A DNA stretch of 64,000 bases from Pantoea trifolii (GCF_024506435.1 NZ_JANIET010000001.1:1860001-1924000), one strand, 5' to 3'; positions 19,118 to 29,853 are shown, counted from the first letter of the stretch. The notes: generated by a model from the letters alone, not told the origin. A program made the numbers and translations.

Positions 19118-20239
19118 ATGAAATCAGGACGCTATATTGGCGTGATGTCCGGCACCAGCCTTGATGGCGTGGACGTGGTACTGGCGGCCATTGATGGGCA
19201 AATGGTGGCGCAGCAGGCCAGCTATTGTCATCCCATTCCGCAGGAATTACGCCAGCAGGTGTTGGCCATTTGTCAGGGACAATCCTTGACGCTATCGCAG
19301 CTCGGGCAGCTGGACACGCGGCTTGGCAAACTGTTCGCCGAGGCGGTATTGACCTTGATGCACCAGCAGTCGCTGGAAGCCAGCGACATTATGGCGATTG
19401 GCTGCCACGGACAAACGGTGTGGCATGAGCCGCAAAGTGATGCGCCCAATACGCTGCAAATTGGCGATAACAACCAGATTGCGGCGGCCACCGGCGTGAC
19501 GGTGATCGGTGATTTTCGTCGTCGCGATATGGCGCTCGGCGGGCAGGGCGCGCCGCTGGTGCCGGCCTTCCATCAGGCGCTGTTAATGGACAGCGTCGAG
19601 CGCCGCATGGTGCTGAACATCGGCGGCATCGCCAATCTGTCGCTATTGATTCCAGGCCAGCCGGTACGCGGTTTTGATACCGGTCCGGGCAATATGCTGA
19701 TCGATGCGTGGATTTGGCGCAACAAAGGTTTGCCATACGATAAAGATGCCGCCTGGGCGCGCAGCGGTCAGGTGGTTCCGGCGCTGCTGGAGTTAATGCT
19801 GGGCGATCCGTGGTTTGCGCTGCCGCCGCCAAAAAGCACCGGACGCGAATATTTCAATCTCAGCTGGATTGAGCAGCAGTTGCAGCGTTTCCCGGCGCTG
19901 GCACCACAAGATGTGCAAGCCACGTTGACTGAGCTGACGGCGTTGACCATCGCGCAGCAGGTTCAGCTCAACGACGGTTGCGATCGTCTGTTGGTGTGTG
20001 GCGGAGGCAGCCGAAATCCGCTGCTGATGGCGCGCCTCGCCACGCATCTGTCGGGTACTGAAGTGGGTACCACCGACGAAGCGGGCATCAGCGGGGATGA
20101 TATGGAAGCGCTGGCCTTTGCCTGGCTGGCGTTTCGTACATTAAATGGCTTACCGGGCAACCTGCCAGCGGTAACCGGCGCGCGGGAGATGAGTGTATTG
20201 GGCGCGATTTTTCCGGCCAATCCCCGACCTATTCGTTAA
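19118..20239 (+). CDS. anmK: Anhydro-N-acetylmuramic acid kinase
   Basis: AnmK phosphorylates and hydrolyses 1,6-anhydro-MurNAc to MurNAc-6-phosphate in peptidoglycan recycling. The N-terminal phosphate loop [15 protein letters not shown] (residues 9-23), the NIGGIANLS motif and the GFDTGPGN motif typical of the ASKHA fold are visible. Length is 373 residues (369 in E. coli). It starts the run anmK-mliC-pdxH-tyrS-pdxY, in E. coli order. Confidence 0.97.
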   Translation: MKSGRYIGVMSGTSLDGVDVVLAAIDGQMVAQQASYCHPIPQELRQQVLAICQGQSLTLSQLGQLDTRLGKLFAEAVLTLMHQQSLEASDIMAIGCHGQTVWHEPQSDAPNTLQIGDNNQIAAATGVTVIGDFRRRDMALGGQGAPLVPAFHQALLMDSVERRMVLNIGGIANLSLLIPGQPVRGFDTGPGNMLIDAWIWRNKGLPYDKDAAWARSGQVVPALLELMLGDPWFALPPPKSTGREYFNLSWIEQQLQRFPALAPQDVQATLTELTALTIAQQVQLNDGCDRLLVCGGGSRNPLLMARLATHLSGTEVGTTDEAGISGDDMEALAFAWLAFRTLNGLPGNLPAVTGAREMSVLGAIFPANPRPIR

Positions 20240-20248
20240 GAGGTGAAG

Positions 20249-20578
20249 ATGAAAAAAACAATTATGGTGCTGAGTAGCGTGGCGATCTTGAGTGGCTGCG
20301 GCATGATGCATAAACAGCAAGAGACTCCACAACAGCTGCGCTATCAGTGCGGCACCTTGCCGCTGACGGTCACCCAGGATAATGCGAAGCAGCAGGTGAG
20401 TTTTATTCTGGATGGCAAGCCGCTAACGCTGACACAAACGGTCTCGGCCTCTGGCGCGCGCTACAGCGACGGCACTTACGTCTTCTGGTCAAAAGGCAAT
20501 GGCGCTTTTGTTGAACGTAATAACAAAATCGTGATTAATGATTGTGAATTGCAGAACGCGGATACCTCCGCTCAGTAA
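20249..20578 (+). CDS. mliC: Membrane-bound lysozyme inhibitor, C-type
   Basis: MliC is an outer-membrane lipoprotein that blocks the active site of C-type lysozyme. The lipobox LSGC is at about residues 14-17. The conserved inhibitor segment SASGARYSDGTYVFWSKG and the disulfide cysteines (YQCG and NDCEL) are present. The ATG gives 109 residues and has AAGAGG 5 bases upstream; a GTG two codons earlier overlaps that site. It follows anmK by 9 bases and is probably co-transcribed. Confidence 0.94.
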   Translation: MKKTIMVLSSVAILSGCGMMHKQQETPQQLRYQCGTLPLTVTQDNAKQQVSFILDGKPLTLTQTVSASGARYSDGTYVFWSKGNGAFVERNNKIVINDCELQNADTSAQ

Positions 20579-20600
20579 ACGTTAGAGAAAGAGAAACAGC

Positions 20601-21257
20601 ATGAGCGACAGTGACAGCTTGCAAAATATTGCCCATCTGCGTCGTGAATACACCCGCGGCGGGCTGCGACGTAAAGATCTGCCCGATAATCCTCTGGCGC
20701 TGTTTGAGCAGTGGCTGCAGCAAGCCTGCACCGCGCAGTTGCCGGATCCGACGGCGATGACGGTGGCTACCGTTGACAGCAGCGGCCAGCCTTATCAGCG
20801 CATCGTGCTGCTTAAGCACTACGACGAGCAAGGCATGGTGTTCTATACCAACCTCGGCAGCCGCAAGGCGCTGCAGCTGGCAGAGAATCCGCGTATTTCG
20901 CTACACTTCCCGTGGCATTTCCTGGAGCGTCAGGTGATGGTACTGGGCGAGGTGGAAAAACTGTCGCCCCTCGAGGTGCTGAAGTACTTCAGCAGTCGCC
21001 CGCGTGATAGCCAGATTGGTGCGTGGGTGTCGAAGCAGTCGAGCCGTATTTCTGCGCGCGGCGTGCTGGAAGGCAAGTTCCTCGAGCTTAAGCAGAAATT
21101 CCAGCAGGGTGACGTGCCGCTGCCGAGTTTCTGGGGCGGTTACCGCGTCAAATTCCACACCGTGGAGTTCTGGCAGGGCGGCGAACATCGCCTGCACGAT
21201 CGCTTCCTCTACCAGCGTAATGATAATGGCTGGTCGATTGACCGTTTAGCCCCGTAA
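20601..21257 (+). CDS. pdxH: Pyridoxamine 5'-phosphate oxidase
   Basis: PdxH oxidises pyridoxine or pyridoxamine phosphate to pyridoxal phosphate with FMN. Length of 218 residues equals E. coli, and substrate/FMN segments such as [25 protein letters not shown] and the C-terminal LHDRFLYQR are conserved. It follows mliC by 22 bases. It is separated from pdxY, another vitamin B6 gene, by tyrS. Confidence 0.98.
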   Translation: MSDSDSLQNIAHLRREYTRGGLRRKDLPDNPLALFEQWLQQACTAQLPDPTAMTVATVDSSGQPYQRIVLLKHYDEQGMVFYTNLGSRKALQLAENPRISLHFPWHFLERQVMVLGEVEKLSPLEVLKYFSSRPRDSQIGAWVSKQSSRISARGVLEGKFLELKQKFQQGDVPLPSFWGGYRVKFHTVEFWQGGEHRLHDRFLYQRNDNGWSIDRLAP

Positions 21258-21396
21258 AACTGCGTTTTATCCCCTTTCAACGCTGGCGCAGTTGGCGTCA
21301 GCGCTTTATGCTATAGCCCTCTTTTTTTTCGTCTCCGCACGTCGGCGGAAAGCTGTGTACCAGCCTAGGTGCAGTCTGATCAATTTGGAGTCAGTG

Positions 21397-22671
21397 ATGA
21401 CCAGCAGTAACCTGATACAACAATTGCAAGAAAGGGGCTTAGTCGCCCAGGTAACGGATGAAGAAGCGTTAGCAGAGCGACTGGCGCAAGGGCCAATTGC
21501 ACTCTATTGCGGCTTCGATCCTACCGCTGATAGCTTGCATTTGGGCCATCTGGTGCCGCTGCTCTGCCTGAAGCGTTTTCAGGATGCCGGACACAAGCCG
21601 GTTGCGCTGGTGGGTGGTGCCACCGGTCTGATTGGCGATCCCAGCTTTAAAGCAGCAGAACGTAAACTTAACACCGCTGAAACCGTTGGCGAGTGGGTCG
21701 ATAAGATCCGCAACCAGGTCGCACCTTTCCTCAGCTTCGATTGCGGCGACAACAGCGCGATTGCCGCGAACAATTACGACTGGTTTGGCGGCATGAACGT
21801 GCTGACCTTCCTGCGCGACATCGGTAAACACTTCTCAGTGAATCAGATGATCAACCGCGAAGCGGTGAAACAGCGTCTGAACCGTGAAGATCAGGGCATC
21901 TCCTACACCGAGTTCTCCTACAACCTGCTGCAGGGTTATGACTTTGCAGAGCTGAACAAACGTCACGATGTGGTGCTGCAGATTGGCGGTTCCGATCAGT
22001 GGGGCAACATTACCTCCGGTATCGATCTGACGCGTCGTCTGCATCAGCAGCAGGCGTGGGGATTGACCGTACCGCTGATCACTAAATCTGACGGCACCAA
22101 ATTCGGTAAAACCGAAGGTGGCGCGGTATGGCTGGATGCGAAGAAAACCAGTCCTTACAAGTTCTACCAGTTCTGGATCAACACGGCGGATGCAGACGTA
22201 TATCGTTTCCTGAAGTTCTTCACCTTCATGAGCATTGAAGAGATCAATGCGCTGGAAGAAGAAGACAAAAACAGCGGCAAAGCGCCACGCGCGCAGTACG
22301 TGCTGGCTGAGCAGGTGACACGTCTGGTGCACGGCGAAAGCGGCTTAACGGCGGCAAAACGCATCACCGAGAGCCTGTTCTCCGGCAGCCTCAGCGCGAT
22401 GACCGAAGCAGACTTCGAGCAGCTGGCGCAGGACGGCATGCCCACCATCACGCTGACGGCAGAAGACGACTTGCAGCAGGCGCTGGTGGCGGCTGAGCTG
22501 GTGCCATCACGCGGCCAGGCGCGCACCATGATCGGTTCTAACGCGGTCTCGCTCAATGGCGAAAAACAGTCAGATGCGGAGTACCGTTTCAGCGACAGCG
22601 ATAAACTGTTTGGACGTTTCACGTTGTTGCGTCGCGGTAAAAAACATTACTGCCTGATTAACTGGCAGTAA
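21397..22671 (+). CDS. tyrS: Tyrosyl-tRNA synthetase
   Basis: TyrS charges tRNA-Tyr. The class I HIGH motif appears as HLGH (SLHLGHLVP), the KMSKS loop as KFGKT, and a C-terminal S4-like RNA-binding domain covers the last 70 residues. The chosen ATG gives 424 residues, as in E. coli, with GGAG 8 bases upstream; a 35-codon in-frame extension is unlike the family. It is followed by a strong terminator. Confidence 0.98.
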   Translation: MTSSNLIQQLQERGLVAQVTDEEALAERLAQGPIALYCGFDPTADSLHLGHLVPLLCLKRFQDAGHKPVALVGGATGLIGDPSFKAAERKLNTAETVGEWVDKIRNQVAPFLSFDCGDNSAIAANNYDWFGGMNVLTFLRDIGKHFSVNQMINREAVKQRLNREDQGISYTEFSYNLLQGYDFAELNKRHDVVLQIGGSDQWGNITSGIDLTRRLHQQQAWGLTVPLITKSDGTKFGKTEGGAVWLDAKKTSPYKFYQFWINTADADVYRFLKFFTFMSIEEINALEEEDKNSGKAPRAQYVLAEQVTRLVHGESGLTAAKRITESLFSGSLSAMTEADFEQLAQDGMPTITLTAEDDLQQALVAAELVPSRGQARTMIGSNAVSLNGEKQSDAEYRFSDSDKLFGRFTLLRRGKKHYCLINWQ

Positions 22672-22677
22672 GCGTTC

Positions 22678-22701
22678 AGGGCCGGGTTCCGGCCCTTTTT
22701 T
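22678..22701 (+). terminator. Terminator of tyrS
   Basis: An 8-bp perfect stem AGGGCCGG / CCGGCCCT with a GTT loop is followed by TTTTTT, 7 bases past the tyrS stop. Confidence 0.93.
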
Positions 22702-22727
22702 ATGGCAAGACAGCAGTACAGGGCAAA

Positions 22728-23588
22728 ATGAAAAATATTCTCGCAATTCAATCTCACGTTGTTTACGGACACGCCGGTAACAGCGCTGCCGAATTCCCGA
22801 TGCGCCGCATGGGCGCAAACGTTTGGCCGCTGAATACCGTGCAATTTTCTAATCACACCCAATATGGTCACTGGACCGGCACCGTGATGCCCGCCACACA
22901 TTTGACCGACATCGTTAAAGGCATTGCGGCGGTGGACCGCCTGAAGACCTGTGATGCGGTATTAAGTGGCTATTTGGGATCGGCGGAGCAGGGCGAACAG
23001 ATTCTGGAGATCGTGCGCCTGGTGAAAGAAGCCAACCCGAACGCATGGTTCTTCTGCGATCCGGTGATGGGCCATCCGGAAAAAGGCTGCATCGTGGCGC
23101 CGGGCGTGGCGGAGTTTCACTGCAAAATGGCGTTGCCCGCCAGCGACATCATCGCGCCAAACCTGCTGGAGCTGGAGATGCTTAGCGGGCATGAAGTGGC
23201 CAACGTGGAGCAAGCGGTGGTGGCGGCACGAGAACTGATTAGCAAAGGCCCGAAAGTGGTGCTGGTGAAGCATCTGGCGCGCGCCGGACGCCGCAGCGAC
23301 CGCTTTGAGATGTTGCTGGTGACCGCCGATGAGTGCTGGCACATCAGCCGTCCGCTGGTGGACTTTGGCGTGCGTCAGCCGGTTGGCGTGGGCGATCTCA
23401 CCAGCGGCCTGCTGCTGGTCGATCTGCTGCACGGTAAGTCGTTAAAGGATGCGCTGGAGCACATCACGGCGGCGGTGTATGAAGTGATGCTGAAAACTCA
23501 CGAAATGGGCGAGTACGAATTGCAGTTGGTGGCCGCGCAGGATGCAATTGCCAAACCGACGCAGCATTTCGCGGCAGAAAAGCTGTAA
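22728..23588 (+). CDS. pdxY: Pyridoxal kinase PdxY
   Basis: PdxY phosphorylates pyridoxal in the B6 salvage pathway. It is a ribokinase-fold protein of 286 residues (E. coli 287). The substrate region [17 protein letters not shown] and the anion-hole/catalytic Asp region ([12 protein letters not shown]) are visible. It starts 27 bases after the tyrS terminator, so it is probably expressed partly by read-through, since little room remains for a promoter. Confidence 0.96.
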   Translation: MKNILAIQSHVVYGHAGNSAAEFPMRRMGANVWPLNTVQFSNHTQYGHWTGTVMPATHLTDIVKGIAAVDRLKTCDAVLSGYLGSAEQGEQILEIVRLVKEANPNAWFFCDPVMGHPEKGCIVAPGVAEFHCKMALPASDIIAPNLLELEMLSGHEVANVEQAVVAARELISKGPKVVLVKHLARAGRRSDRFEMLLVTADECWHISRPLVDFGVRQPVGVGDLTSGLLLVDLLHGKSLKDALEHITAAVYEVMLKTHEMGEYELQLVAAQDAIAKPTQHFAAEKL

Positions 23589-23598
23589 ATTCCTTGTT

Positions 23599-23620
23599 AG
23601 GTGCGCATGAATGCGCACCT
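23599..23620. repeat. Palindrome, arm variant GTGCGC
   Basis: AGGTGCGCAT-GA-ATGCGCACCT is a perfect 10-bp stem with a two-base centre. It has the same ATGAAT core as the GTCGCC palindrome 8 bases further on but different arms. It lies between convergent pdxY and gstA. Confidence 0.75.
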
Positions 23621-23628
23621 GCAATCCA

Positions 23629-23648
23629 GGTCGCCATGAATGGCGACC
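23629..23648. repeat. Dispersed palindrome, copy 1
   Basis: GGTCGCCAT-GA-ATGGCGACC is a perfect 9-bp stem followed by CCTACG. It is the reverse complement of the copy at 28239-28258, including the CGTAG flank. Confidence 0.85.
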
Positions 23649-23659
23649 CTACGACAGTA

Positions 23660-24265
23660 TTAAATCAAACCCTCCGCCTTCAACGCCGCCTGCACCGCTG
23701 GACGTTCCGCAACCCGGCTAAACCATTCTTCCAGCGCATCCAGTCCCGCTAAATCCAGCTTGATGGCTTTAGCCCAGCGCGTCACTACGAACAGATACAC
23801 ATCGGCAACGGTAAAGCGTAATCCCAGCAGCCACTGCTTATCCTGCAACGCCTCATTCACCTGCTGATATTTCTTCTCCAGCTGCGCACGCGCAATGGCT
23901 TTGTACTCTTCTGGCGTATCAGGACGGAACAGCGGGCTAAAACCCTTGTGCAGTTCGCTGCTGACATAACTTAACCACTCCAGCGTGTGATAGCGCGTCA
24001 GGCTGCCGGTCGGGGCCAGCAGGTTGCGATCCGGCTTGAGATCCGCCAGATACTGCACAATCGCCACGCCTTCTGTCAGGATGCTGCCATCATCAAACTG
24101 CAGCGCCGGCACTTGTCCTTTCGGGTTAATCTGCCAGTAATCTTCTCCTTGCTCGGTCACTTTCTTCTGCAGGTCCACGTTCACCTGGGTAAAGTCCAGT
24201 CCGCATTCCAGCGCGACAATATGCGGTGATAGCGAACAGGCACCGGGCTTACAATAGAGTTTCAT
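23660..24265 (-). CDS. gstA: Glutathione S-transferase GstA
   Basis: GstA is a beta-class glutathione transferase that conjugates glutathione to electrophiles. The thioredoxin-like domain holds the catalytic Cys10 ([10 protein letters not shown]), and the [19 protein letters not shown] segment with the conserved His is in the helical domain. The second of two adjacent ATG codons gives 201 residues, the E. coli length; the first would add one Met and is equally well spaced from GGAG. Confidence 0.95.
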   Translation of the reverse strand: MKLYCKPGACSLSPHIVALECGLDFTQVNVDLQKKVTEQGEDYWQINPKGQVPALQFDDGSILTEGVAIVQYLADLKPDRNLLAPTGSLTRYHTLEWLSYVSSELHKGFSPLFRPDTPEEYKAIARAQLEKKYQQVNEALQDKQWLLGLRFTVADVYLFVVTRWAKAIKLDLAGLDALEEWFSRVAERPAVQAALKAEGLI

Positions 24266-24364
24266 CATGGCTTCTCCTTGAGTGTTGTGGTGATCGAAGC
24301 AGCATAAGTCTGCCAGGGATTTTTGCCAGTGACAGCGATCAGGAATTGCGGTCACCGTTCAGGT

Positions 24365-25246
24365 TTATTCAGCAAAGCATGGCAGTAATGGCAGCTTTTC
24401 GAGCGCAAAATCCCAAAATTGCCGCACTTTAGGCGTCATATTCTTCACGCGCTGGGTGACTAACTGCACCGGCAACGGGGCCGGCTCCCATTCAGGCAGT
24501 AAACGCAGCAATTTTCCACTGTGGATATCGTCGAGAACCTGATACGACAGCAGCCGTCCAATGCCGTGTGCGCTGCGCAACGCTTCCAGCTGGCTCTCCA
24601 CATCATTAACCCGCAGACGCGGCGTGATGCGCACGCGCAGATCCTGGACGAAGCGCCACTCGCGCGTATGGCGCAGGCTCGTCACTAACGCATGTTGAGT
24701 CAGTTCAGTGGGATGAAGAGGCGTGCCAGCCTGTTGCAAATAGTCGGGGCTGGCAACCAGCGTTGAACGCACCGTGCCAACCTGACGCGCCACCATCGAA
24801 GAGTCCTGCAGTTCGCCAATGCGCAGCGCGATATCAAGACCGTTTTCGATCAGGTCCTGATAGGTGTCGCTGAGCACCACTTCAATCTGCATCTCCGCAT
24901 GCTGTTGCAGAAAGGCATTCACTAAGGGCATGACGTGGCGACGACCAAACTGCACCGGTGCGGTTAAACGCAGCAAGCCATGCAGGCCGCTGTGGTGAGC
25001 GCTGTCGATGGCGCGCTGATAATCGCTCAACACCCGTTGCGCCTGCTCAAACAGCTGCCAACCGGCTTCGGTGGGTGCCAGCTGGCGGGTGGTGCGTTCA
25101 ATCAGGGTGGTGGCGAGACGGGCTTCGAGGGTATTAAGAGTGCGAGTGATCACCGGTGGCGATCGCTGTAACAAACGCGCGGCGCCAGCCAAACTGCCTT
25201 GCTGGATAACCGCGACAAACACCTCAAGCTCATCAAACCTGTCCAT
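24365..25246 (-). CDS. LysR-family transcriptional regulator
   Basis: This is a 293-residue LysR regulator with an N-terminal winged helix (QQGSLAGAARLLQRSPPVIT, about residues 15-35) and a C-terminal co-inducer domain. It belongs to the large group in which the effector domain contains the GLDIALRIGELQDSSM motif, often acting on nearby redox or aromatic genes. It lies 99 bases upstream of gstA on the same strand and could be co-transcribed with it. Neither target nor effector is evident, and E. coli has no counterpart here. Confidence 0.85.
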   Translation of the reverse strand: MDRFDELEVFVAVIQQGSLAGAARLLQRSPPVITRTLNTLEARLATTLIERTTRQLAPTEAGWQLFEQAQRVLSDYQRAIDSAHHSGLHGLLRLTAPVQFGRRHVMPLVNAFLQQHAEMQIEVVLSDTYQDLIENGLDIALRIGELQDSSMVARQVGTVRSTLVASPDYLQQAGTPLHPTELTQHALVTSLRHTREWRFVQDLRVRITPRLRVNDVESQLEALRSAHGIGRLLSYQVLDDIHSGKLLRLLPEWEPAPLPVQLVTQRVKNMTPKVRQFWDFALEKLPLLPCFAE

Positions 25247-25352
25247 GCTTCTTCCACGCTGATTAACAGTGAGCCGACATCATGAAGTTAAGTGAGCGAA
25301 AAGCGAAGTGTGAGCAGCAGAAATCGTTAAAGGAAATGTGAATAGCGGGCAG

Positions 25353-25376
25353 AAAAAAGCCGGGACAAGCCCGGCT
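25353..25376 (-). terminator. Terminator of dtpA
   Basis: A 7-bp stem AGCCGGG / CCCGGCT, read on the minus strand, is followed by T6, 7 bases after the dtpA stop. Confidence 0.9.
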
Positions 25377-25382
25377 ATCTGA

Positions 25383-26888
25383 TTACTGATTGGCGTTAGC
25401 GCGTTTCAGTTCAGTTTGACTGTCATCCTGCGTCATGCGGTTCAGCAGTGGCGCGGTAATCAACATCAGCAGGGCAATCACGCCGGTAGCAATACCAATC
25501 TGCTGGAACACATGGCTGTAAACTGCCAGCGAAGTATGCGGATCGGTCACATCACTCGGTACTGCCATCAGGTTGGCGACTTTACCCGCAATCATTGCTG
25601 CACCGGCGGTGGTCAGGAACCAGGAACCCATGATGAAGCCCATCAGGCGCTGTGGAACCAGCTGTGCCACCATCGCCAGGCCCAGGCCGGAAATCATCAG
25701 CTCACCGATGCTCTGCAGCGCATAGCTGAGGATCAGCCAGTTCACCGAGACGATACCGGCTTCGTTGGCAAATTTGGCACCAAACGGCAGCACCAGGAAG
25801 GCCGCTGAACACAGCACCATACCGAAGGCGAATTTGTGTGGCATCGGCATTTTATCGCCGAGCTTGTTATACACTGCCGCCAGAATCGGGCTTGCCAGCA
25901 TAATCCAGAACGGATTCAGCGCCTGGAACTGCTCTGGCTCAAAGGTGATGCCGAGAATCGCATGCTCAACGTTGCGGATAGCGAAGAAGTTGAGTGAGGT
26001 TGGCATCTGCATATAGAGCACGAAGAACACAATCGCTTCGACCATCAGCAGGAAGGCCACGATCATCTTACGGCGTGCCGCACCTTTCAACGCGAAAGCT
26101 TCTTTGGCGAAGATCACCACGATACCCGCGGCGATGACGCCCAGCGTCATACGCGCGATGCTCTGGTGATGCAGCAGCCAGGCCGCCAGCGCAATCAGCG
26201 CTACCACGCCAACCAGCGTCATCAGCAGTTTACCCATCTGCAGCGGGGCAAAATCCGGCTTGGAGCCGTAGTTTTTCACCACGCGCTGGAAGAACAGGAA
26301 GTTCAGCAGCGTAATGACCAGACCGACAACCGACAGCGAGAACGCCGCGCCCCAGCCATATTTCGCAGCCAGCCACGGCGTCAGCATCATCGAGAACAGC
26401 GAACCGATGTTGATCGACATGTAGAACATGGTGAAGGCACCGTCGAGGCGCGCGTCATCTTTCTCATAGCAGGTCGACAGTAAAGAAGACGGGTTAGCTT
26501 TAAACAAGCCGCTACCCACCGCGATGGTCGCCATACCGATGTACACCATTGAGGTGTCATGGCCGGAGAAGGCAATCAGCGCATAACCCAGCGCCAGCAC
26601 CATCACGCCGAGCACGATAACGCGTTTTGTACCCAGCACTTTATCGCCGAGCCAGCCGCCGATGGCGACTAAACCGTAAACCAGTGCGCTAAACGAGGTG
26701 AACAGCGTAATGGAGTCCGCTTCGGACATGCCCAGCTGTTTAACCAGGTAAACCGCCATGATGGCTTGCAGACCGTAGTAACCAAAACGTTCCCACAGTT
26801 CGATGGAGAAGATCAGATAAAACGCTTTTGGTTGCTTAAAAGCGTTGAGGCTTGGCGCCCCGTCAGTGTGTTTGTTTGCAGTTGACAC
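25383..26888 (-). CDS. dtpA: Proton-coupled di/tripeptide transporter DtpA
   Basis: DtpA imports di- and tripeptides with protons across the inner membrane (POT/PTR family, 12 helices plus two extra). The proton-coupling motif [10 protein letters not shown] is in helix 1, and the PTR signature [14 protein letters not shown] and [12 protein letters not shown] are visible. Length is 501 residues (E. coli 500). The start is GTG with TGAGG 5 bases upstream, at the same position as the E. coli start. Confidence 0.97.
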   Translation of the reverse strand: MSTANKHTDGAPSLNAFKQPKAFYLIFSIELWERFGYYGLQAIMAVYLVKQLGMSEADSITLFTSFSALVYGLVAIGGWLGDKVLGTKRVIVLGVMVLALGYALIAFSGHDTSMVYIGMATIAVGSGLFKANPSSLLSTCYEKDDARLDGAFTMFYMSINIGSLFSMMLTPWLAAKYGWGAAFSLSVVGLVITLLNFLFFQRVVKNYGSKPDFAPLQMGKLLMTLVGVVALIALAAWLLHHQSIARMTLGVIAAGIVVIFAKEAFALKGAARRKMIVAFLLMVEAIVFFVLYMQMPTSLNFFAIRNVEHAILGITFEPEQFQALNPFWIMLASPILAAVYNKLGDKMPMPHKFAFGMVLCSAAFLVLPFGAKFANEAGIVSVNWLILSYALQSIGELMISGLGLAMVAQLVPQRLMGFIMGSWFLTTAGAAMIAGKVANLMAVPSDVTDPHTSLAVYSHVFQQIGIATGVIALLMLITAPLLNRMTQDDSQTELKRANANQ

Positions 26889-27540
26889 GTGTACCTCAGT
26901 TTTAACATAGCCTGTTTTGCGACAGGAATTAAGTCTGCGTCGGGCTGGGTAATCCCGCGCAACATTGTTATTAGAAAGGAAAAACGGCGACTAATTTGGC
27001 TGAATCAGTCCAACAGGGCAAGCATTTTCTGCACGCTGAAATACTTGCAATAGGTAGGGTTAATGCCGTTATACAAAGTTGTAAATCAGTGTTAAATCTC
27101 GCTGCGTGGCATTATATCAGGATAAATAGGTGAAATGCAGATCTGGAAGATCATTTTCCTGATATAAACTGCTCAGAGAGACATTATTGGAATATAACGC
27201 TAAAGTTCATAAATTATACAGAGATTATTATTGCTGTTGCGCAGAATATAAGCACAACAGCTTGATTGGTGAGCGTAATAAGCAGTCAAAAGATTCCAGA
27301 TCGCTAATTAGTTGATCCTGCGCACAAAACCGTGAATTAATTAGCGTGGTAAAAGAAGAAATCTTTTGCGGAACTGACATCTGGCGAATATTAGCGCGAT
27401 TGGGTGCATTATTTGCCAGATAAACAGGCCGCCATAAGCGCAATGCGTGGAAACGAAAGACGCAACAATCGGCATTTGAGGCGTTTAGACAGCGCATTAA
27501 CTTTGCTGTAACCTCCTTTTTTCCCTGAAAAGACGTAGTC
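26889..27540. other. Long intergenic region upstream of dtpA
   Basis: This 652-bp AT-rich spacer separates divergent dtpA and the amidotransferase-like gene. It must carry both promoters. A pyrimidine tract, AACCTCCTTTTTTCC, at 27509-27523 precedes the right-hand gene. I see no RNA gene, repeat or convincing coding sequence in it. Confidence 0.5.
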
Positions 27541-28230
27541 ATGATGATGTCGATTCGTGTTGCCCTGATTGGCGATTACCGTGCTGATGCCGTTGCGCAT
27601 CAAGCCATTCCTCCCGCCGTACAACTCGCTGCAAAAACCCTTTCCCTTGACGTTAGCGCCGACTGGATTGCCACTCCCGAGCTCGACCAACATAACCTCA
27701 ATGATTACCAGGCGATATGGCTGGTACCGGGCAGTCCTTATCTCAATGATGCGGGCGTGTTTGCCACTCTTCGCTGGGCGCGGGAGAGCGGTAAGCCATT
27801 TTTGGGTTCGTGTGGCGGATTCCAGTACGCCATCGTGGAGTACGCGCGCAATGTGCTGGGCTGGGAAGATGCGGCGCATGCGGAAACCGATCCCGGCGGT
27901 CGCTGGGTGATTGCGCCGCTGGCGTGTTCGCTGGTGGAACAGCACGGAAGCGTCACTTTCCAACCGGGTTCACGTATTGCAAAGGCTTACGGCGCATTGC
28001 AGAGCGATGAGGGTTACCACTGCAACTATGGCGTTAACGCAGAATTTAGCGCAGCGCTGGCGACGCAGAACCTGCAGATCACTTCCTGGGATTTGGACGG
28101 CGATGTACGTGGCATTGAATTGACCGATCACCCGTTCTTTGTCGCCACCTTGTTCCAATCCGAAAGGGCGGCGTTACAAAACCGGCTTTCGCCGTTGGTG
28201 ATCGCGTGGCTGCAAGCCGCCGCAGGTTAA
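27541..28230 (+). CDS. CTP synthase C-terminal region-related protein (GATase 1 fold)
   Basis: The 229-residue protein has a class I glutamine amidotransferase fold resembling the C-terminal half of CTP synthase. The nucleophile elbow is SCGGFQ with Cys91, and the final segment HPFFVATLFQSE aligns with the HPFFV...HPE of CTP synthase. The catalytic His is replaced by Gln206 while Glu208 is kept. No synthase domain is attached. Three ATG codons lie in a row; the ribosome site is weak, so the exact start is uncertain. The role is unknown. Confidence 0.8.
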   Translation: MMMSIRVALIGDYRADAVAHQAIPPAVQLAAKTLSLDVSADWIATPELDQHNLNDYQAIWLVPGSPYLNDAGVFATLRWARESGKPFLGSCGGFQYAIVEYARNVLGWEDAAHAETDPGGRWVIAPLACSLVEQHGSVTFQPGSRIAKAYGALQSDEGYHCNYGVNAEFSAALATQNLQITSWDLDGDVRGIELTDHPFFVATLFQSERAALQNRLSPLVIAWLQAAAG

Positions 28231-28233
28231 ATA

Positions 28234-28258
28234 CGTAGGGTCGCCATTCATGGCGACC
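28234..28258. repeat. Dispersed palindrome, copy 2
   Basis: CGTAG followed by GGTCGCCAT-TC-ATGGCGACC, a perfect 9-bp stem. It lies in the 32-bp gap between convergent genes, like copy 1. Confidence 0.85.
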
Positions 28259-28262
28259 TCTA

Positions 28263-29246
28263 TCAGCTGATCTGCAACAACGGCTTACGCTCCCGCCCCG
28301 ATTGGTGATAGCACTGAATCGCCTCCCGCCAGTGCGCCAGCGGGAAAATTTCTACCTCGCCACACTCACTGGCACGTAACAGCGGCCAGAGCTCACTGAA
28401 CAACCGTTGCCAATCCTGATGCGCTAAATCCTCCAGCGTATGCCGGACGTGAAACCAGTGCAGCGCCGGACGTGGCGCATTAACCCGCACCGGCTTGCCG
28501 CTCAGCACGCCATAAGCAATGAATTCAGCGTCGACAGACAAAGCTTGCCAAATCAACTGGCCGATTTCTCCGCCGACCGCATCAAACACCCGATCGCACT
28601 GCTGCGCGGCGGCAGCAATCTCGGCCCGCTGCGTTTCAGCCAGCGCAGCAATGCCCAATTGCTGCAAGCGGGCACCATGCTGCGGCGCACGATGAATCGC
28701 AGTGATGCTGCTTGCGCCCATCTGTCGCGCCCACTGCGCCAGTAACAGGGCACAAGCGGAACCGCCTGCGGTGATCAACACGCGCTTACCGGCTGGCGAC
28801 CACTGTTTAAGCATCAGCAACGCCGCCAGTGGATTGATATAGGCGCGTGCCGCCAGCGTGGTGCTGATGTCGGGCGGAACCGGCACCGCACTCAGCGGAT
28901 CGCAATCGACATAACGCTGCCAGGTGCCGACGCCGCGCAGCGGCAGCACGCGCTGGCCAAGCAAATGGCGAAACGCCGGCGGAGCAGCCACCACCGTGCC
29001 GACGCCTTCATAGCCAGCGATGAGCGGCGGCGAGACGCGATGGCGATAGGCGCCGGTAATCGGAATCAGGTCGGAAGCATTGATGGGAGCAAACTGCATC
29101 GCCACGCGCAGCAGGCCAGCCGCGCAGGGCGCTAAAGCAGAGGATTCGAGCGTAAGTACGCTGGCAGGATCGCCAAACTGCCGATAAGCGAGGGCGAGAT
29201 TGCTTATCAGCAGCGATTCAGAGTTCGGTTTTGGCGTCGAATTCAC
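28263..29246 (-). CDS. MDR-family oxidoreductase (enoyl reductase or quinone reductase-like)
   Basis: This 327-residue protein has the medium-chain dehydrogenase/reductase fold: an N-terminal GroES-like domain (INASDLIPITGAYRHR and IAGYEGVGTV) and a nucleotide-binding Rossmann domain (RVLITAGGSACALLLAQWA). It has no catalytic zinc ligands. The N-terminal motifs resemble the 2-enoyl-thioester reductase (ETR) branch. The GTG start lies 29 bases inside nth, so the two genes overlap and may be coupled; no better start is seen. Substrate unknown. Confidence 0.8.
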   Translation of the reverse strand: MNSTPKPNSESLLISNLALAYRQFGDPASVLTLESSALAPCAAGLLRVAMQFAPINASDLIPITGAYRHRVSPPLIAGYEGVGTVVAAPPAFRHLLGQRVLPLRGVGTWQRYVDCDPLSAVPVPPDISTTLAARAYINPLAALLMLKQWSPAGKRVLITAGGSACALLLAQWARQMGASSITAIHRAPQHGARLQQLGIAALAETQRAEIAAAAQQCDRVFDAVGGEIGQLIWQALSVDAEFIAYGVLSGKPVRVNAPRPALHWFHVRHTLEDLAHQDWQRLFSELWPLLRASECGEVEIFPLAHWREAIQCYHQSGRERKPLLQIS

Positions 29247-29853
29247 ACAAATCTTCGATCAGACAGGATCCGCAACGCGGTTTGCGCGCCACGCAGGTAT
29301 AACGACCGTGCAGAATCAGCCAATGATGGCAGTCGACTTTAAACGCCGCCGGCACCACTTTCAGCAGTTTGTCTTCCACTTCTTCCACGTTCTTACCCGG
29401 CGCGAAGCGGGTGCGATTGCTAACACGAAAAATATGCGTATCGACAGCAATCGTCGGCCAGCCAAAAGCGGTATTAAGCACCACGTTGGCGGTTTTGCGC
29501 CCGACGCCCGGCAGCGCTTCCAGCGCCGCACGATCTTCCGGCACTTCGCCGCTGTGCTGTTCCAGCAGAATGCGGCAGGTCTTGATGACATTCTCCGCCT
29601 TGCTGTTAAACAGGCCGATGGTTTTGATGTACTCCTTCACGCCATCCACGCCGAGCGCCAGAATGGTTGCTGGCGTATTCGCCACCGGATAGAGCTTCGC
29701 GGTGGCTTTGTTGACGCTAACGTCGGTGGCTTGCGCGGAGAGTAACACCGCAATCAACAGCTCAAACGGCGAGCTGAAGTTCAGTTCTGTGGTGGGATGC
29801 GGATTCTCATCACGCAGGCGCGTCAGGATTTGCGCGCGTTTCTCTTTATTCAC
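29218..29853 (-). CDS. nth: Endonuclease III
   Basis: Nth is a bifunctional DNA glycosylase/AP lyase that removes oxidised pyrimidines. The helix-hairpin-helix [12 protein letters not shown] carries catalytic Lys120, Asp138 is in [10 protein letters not shown], and the [4Fe-4S] ligands are Cys187, Cys194, Cys197 and Cys203, all at E. coli positions. Length of 211 residues is identical. The start is GTG and overlaps the rsxE stop by 4 bases (GTGA), making nth the downstream gene of the rsx operon. Confidence 0.98.
   Translation of the reverse strand: MNKEKRAQILTRLRDENPHPTTELNFSSPFELLIAVLLSAQATDVSVNKATAKLYPVANTPATILALGVDGVKEYIKTIGLFNSKAENVIKTCRILLEQHSGEVPEDRAALEALPGVGRKTANVVLNTAFGWPTIAVDTHIFRVSNRTRFAPGKNVEEVEDKLLKVVPAAFKVDCHHWLILHGRYTCVARKPRCGSCLIEDLCEFDAKTEL

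Noticed and set aside
27228..27542. 104-codon minus-strand frame between dtpA and the amidotransferase-like gene
   Set aside because: No ribosome site, no domain and no E. coli counterpart; it lies in a promoter region.
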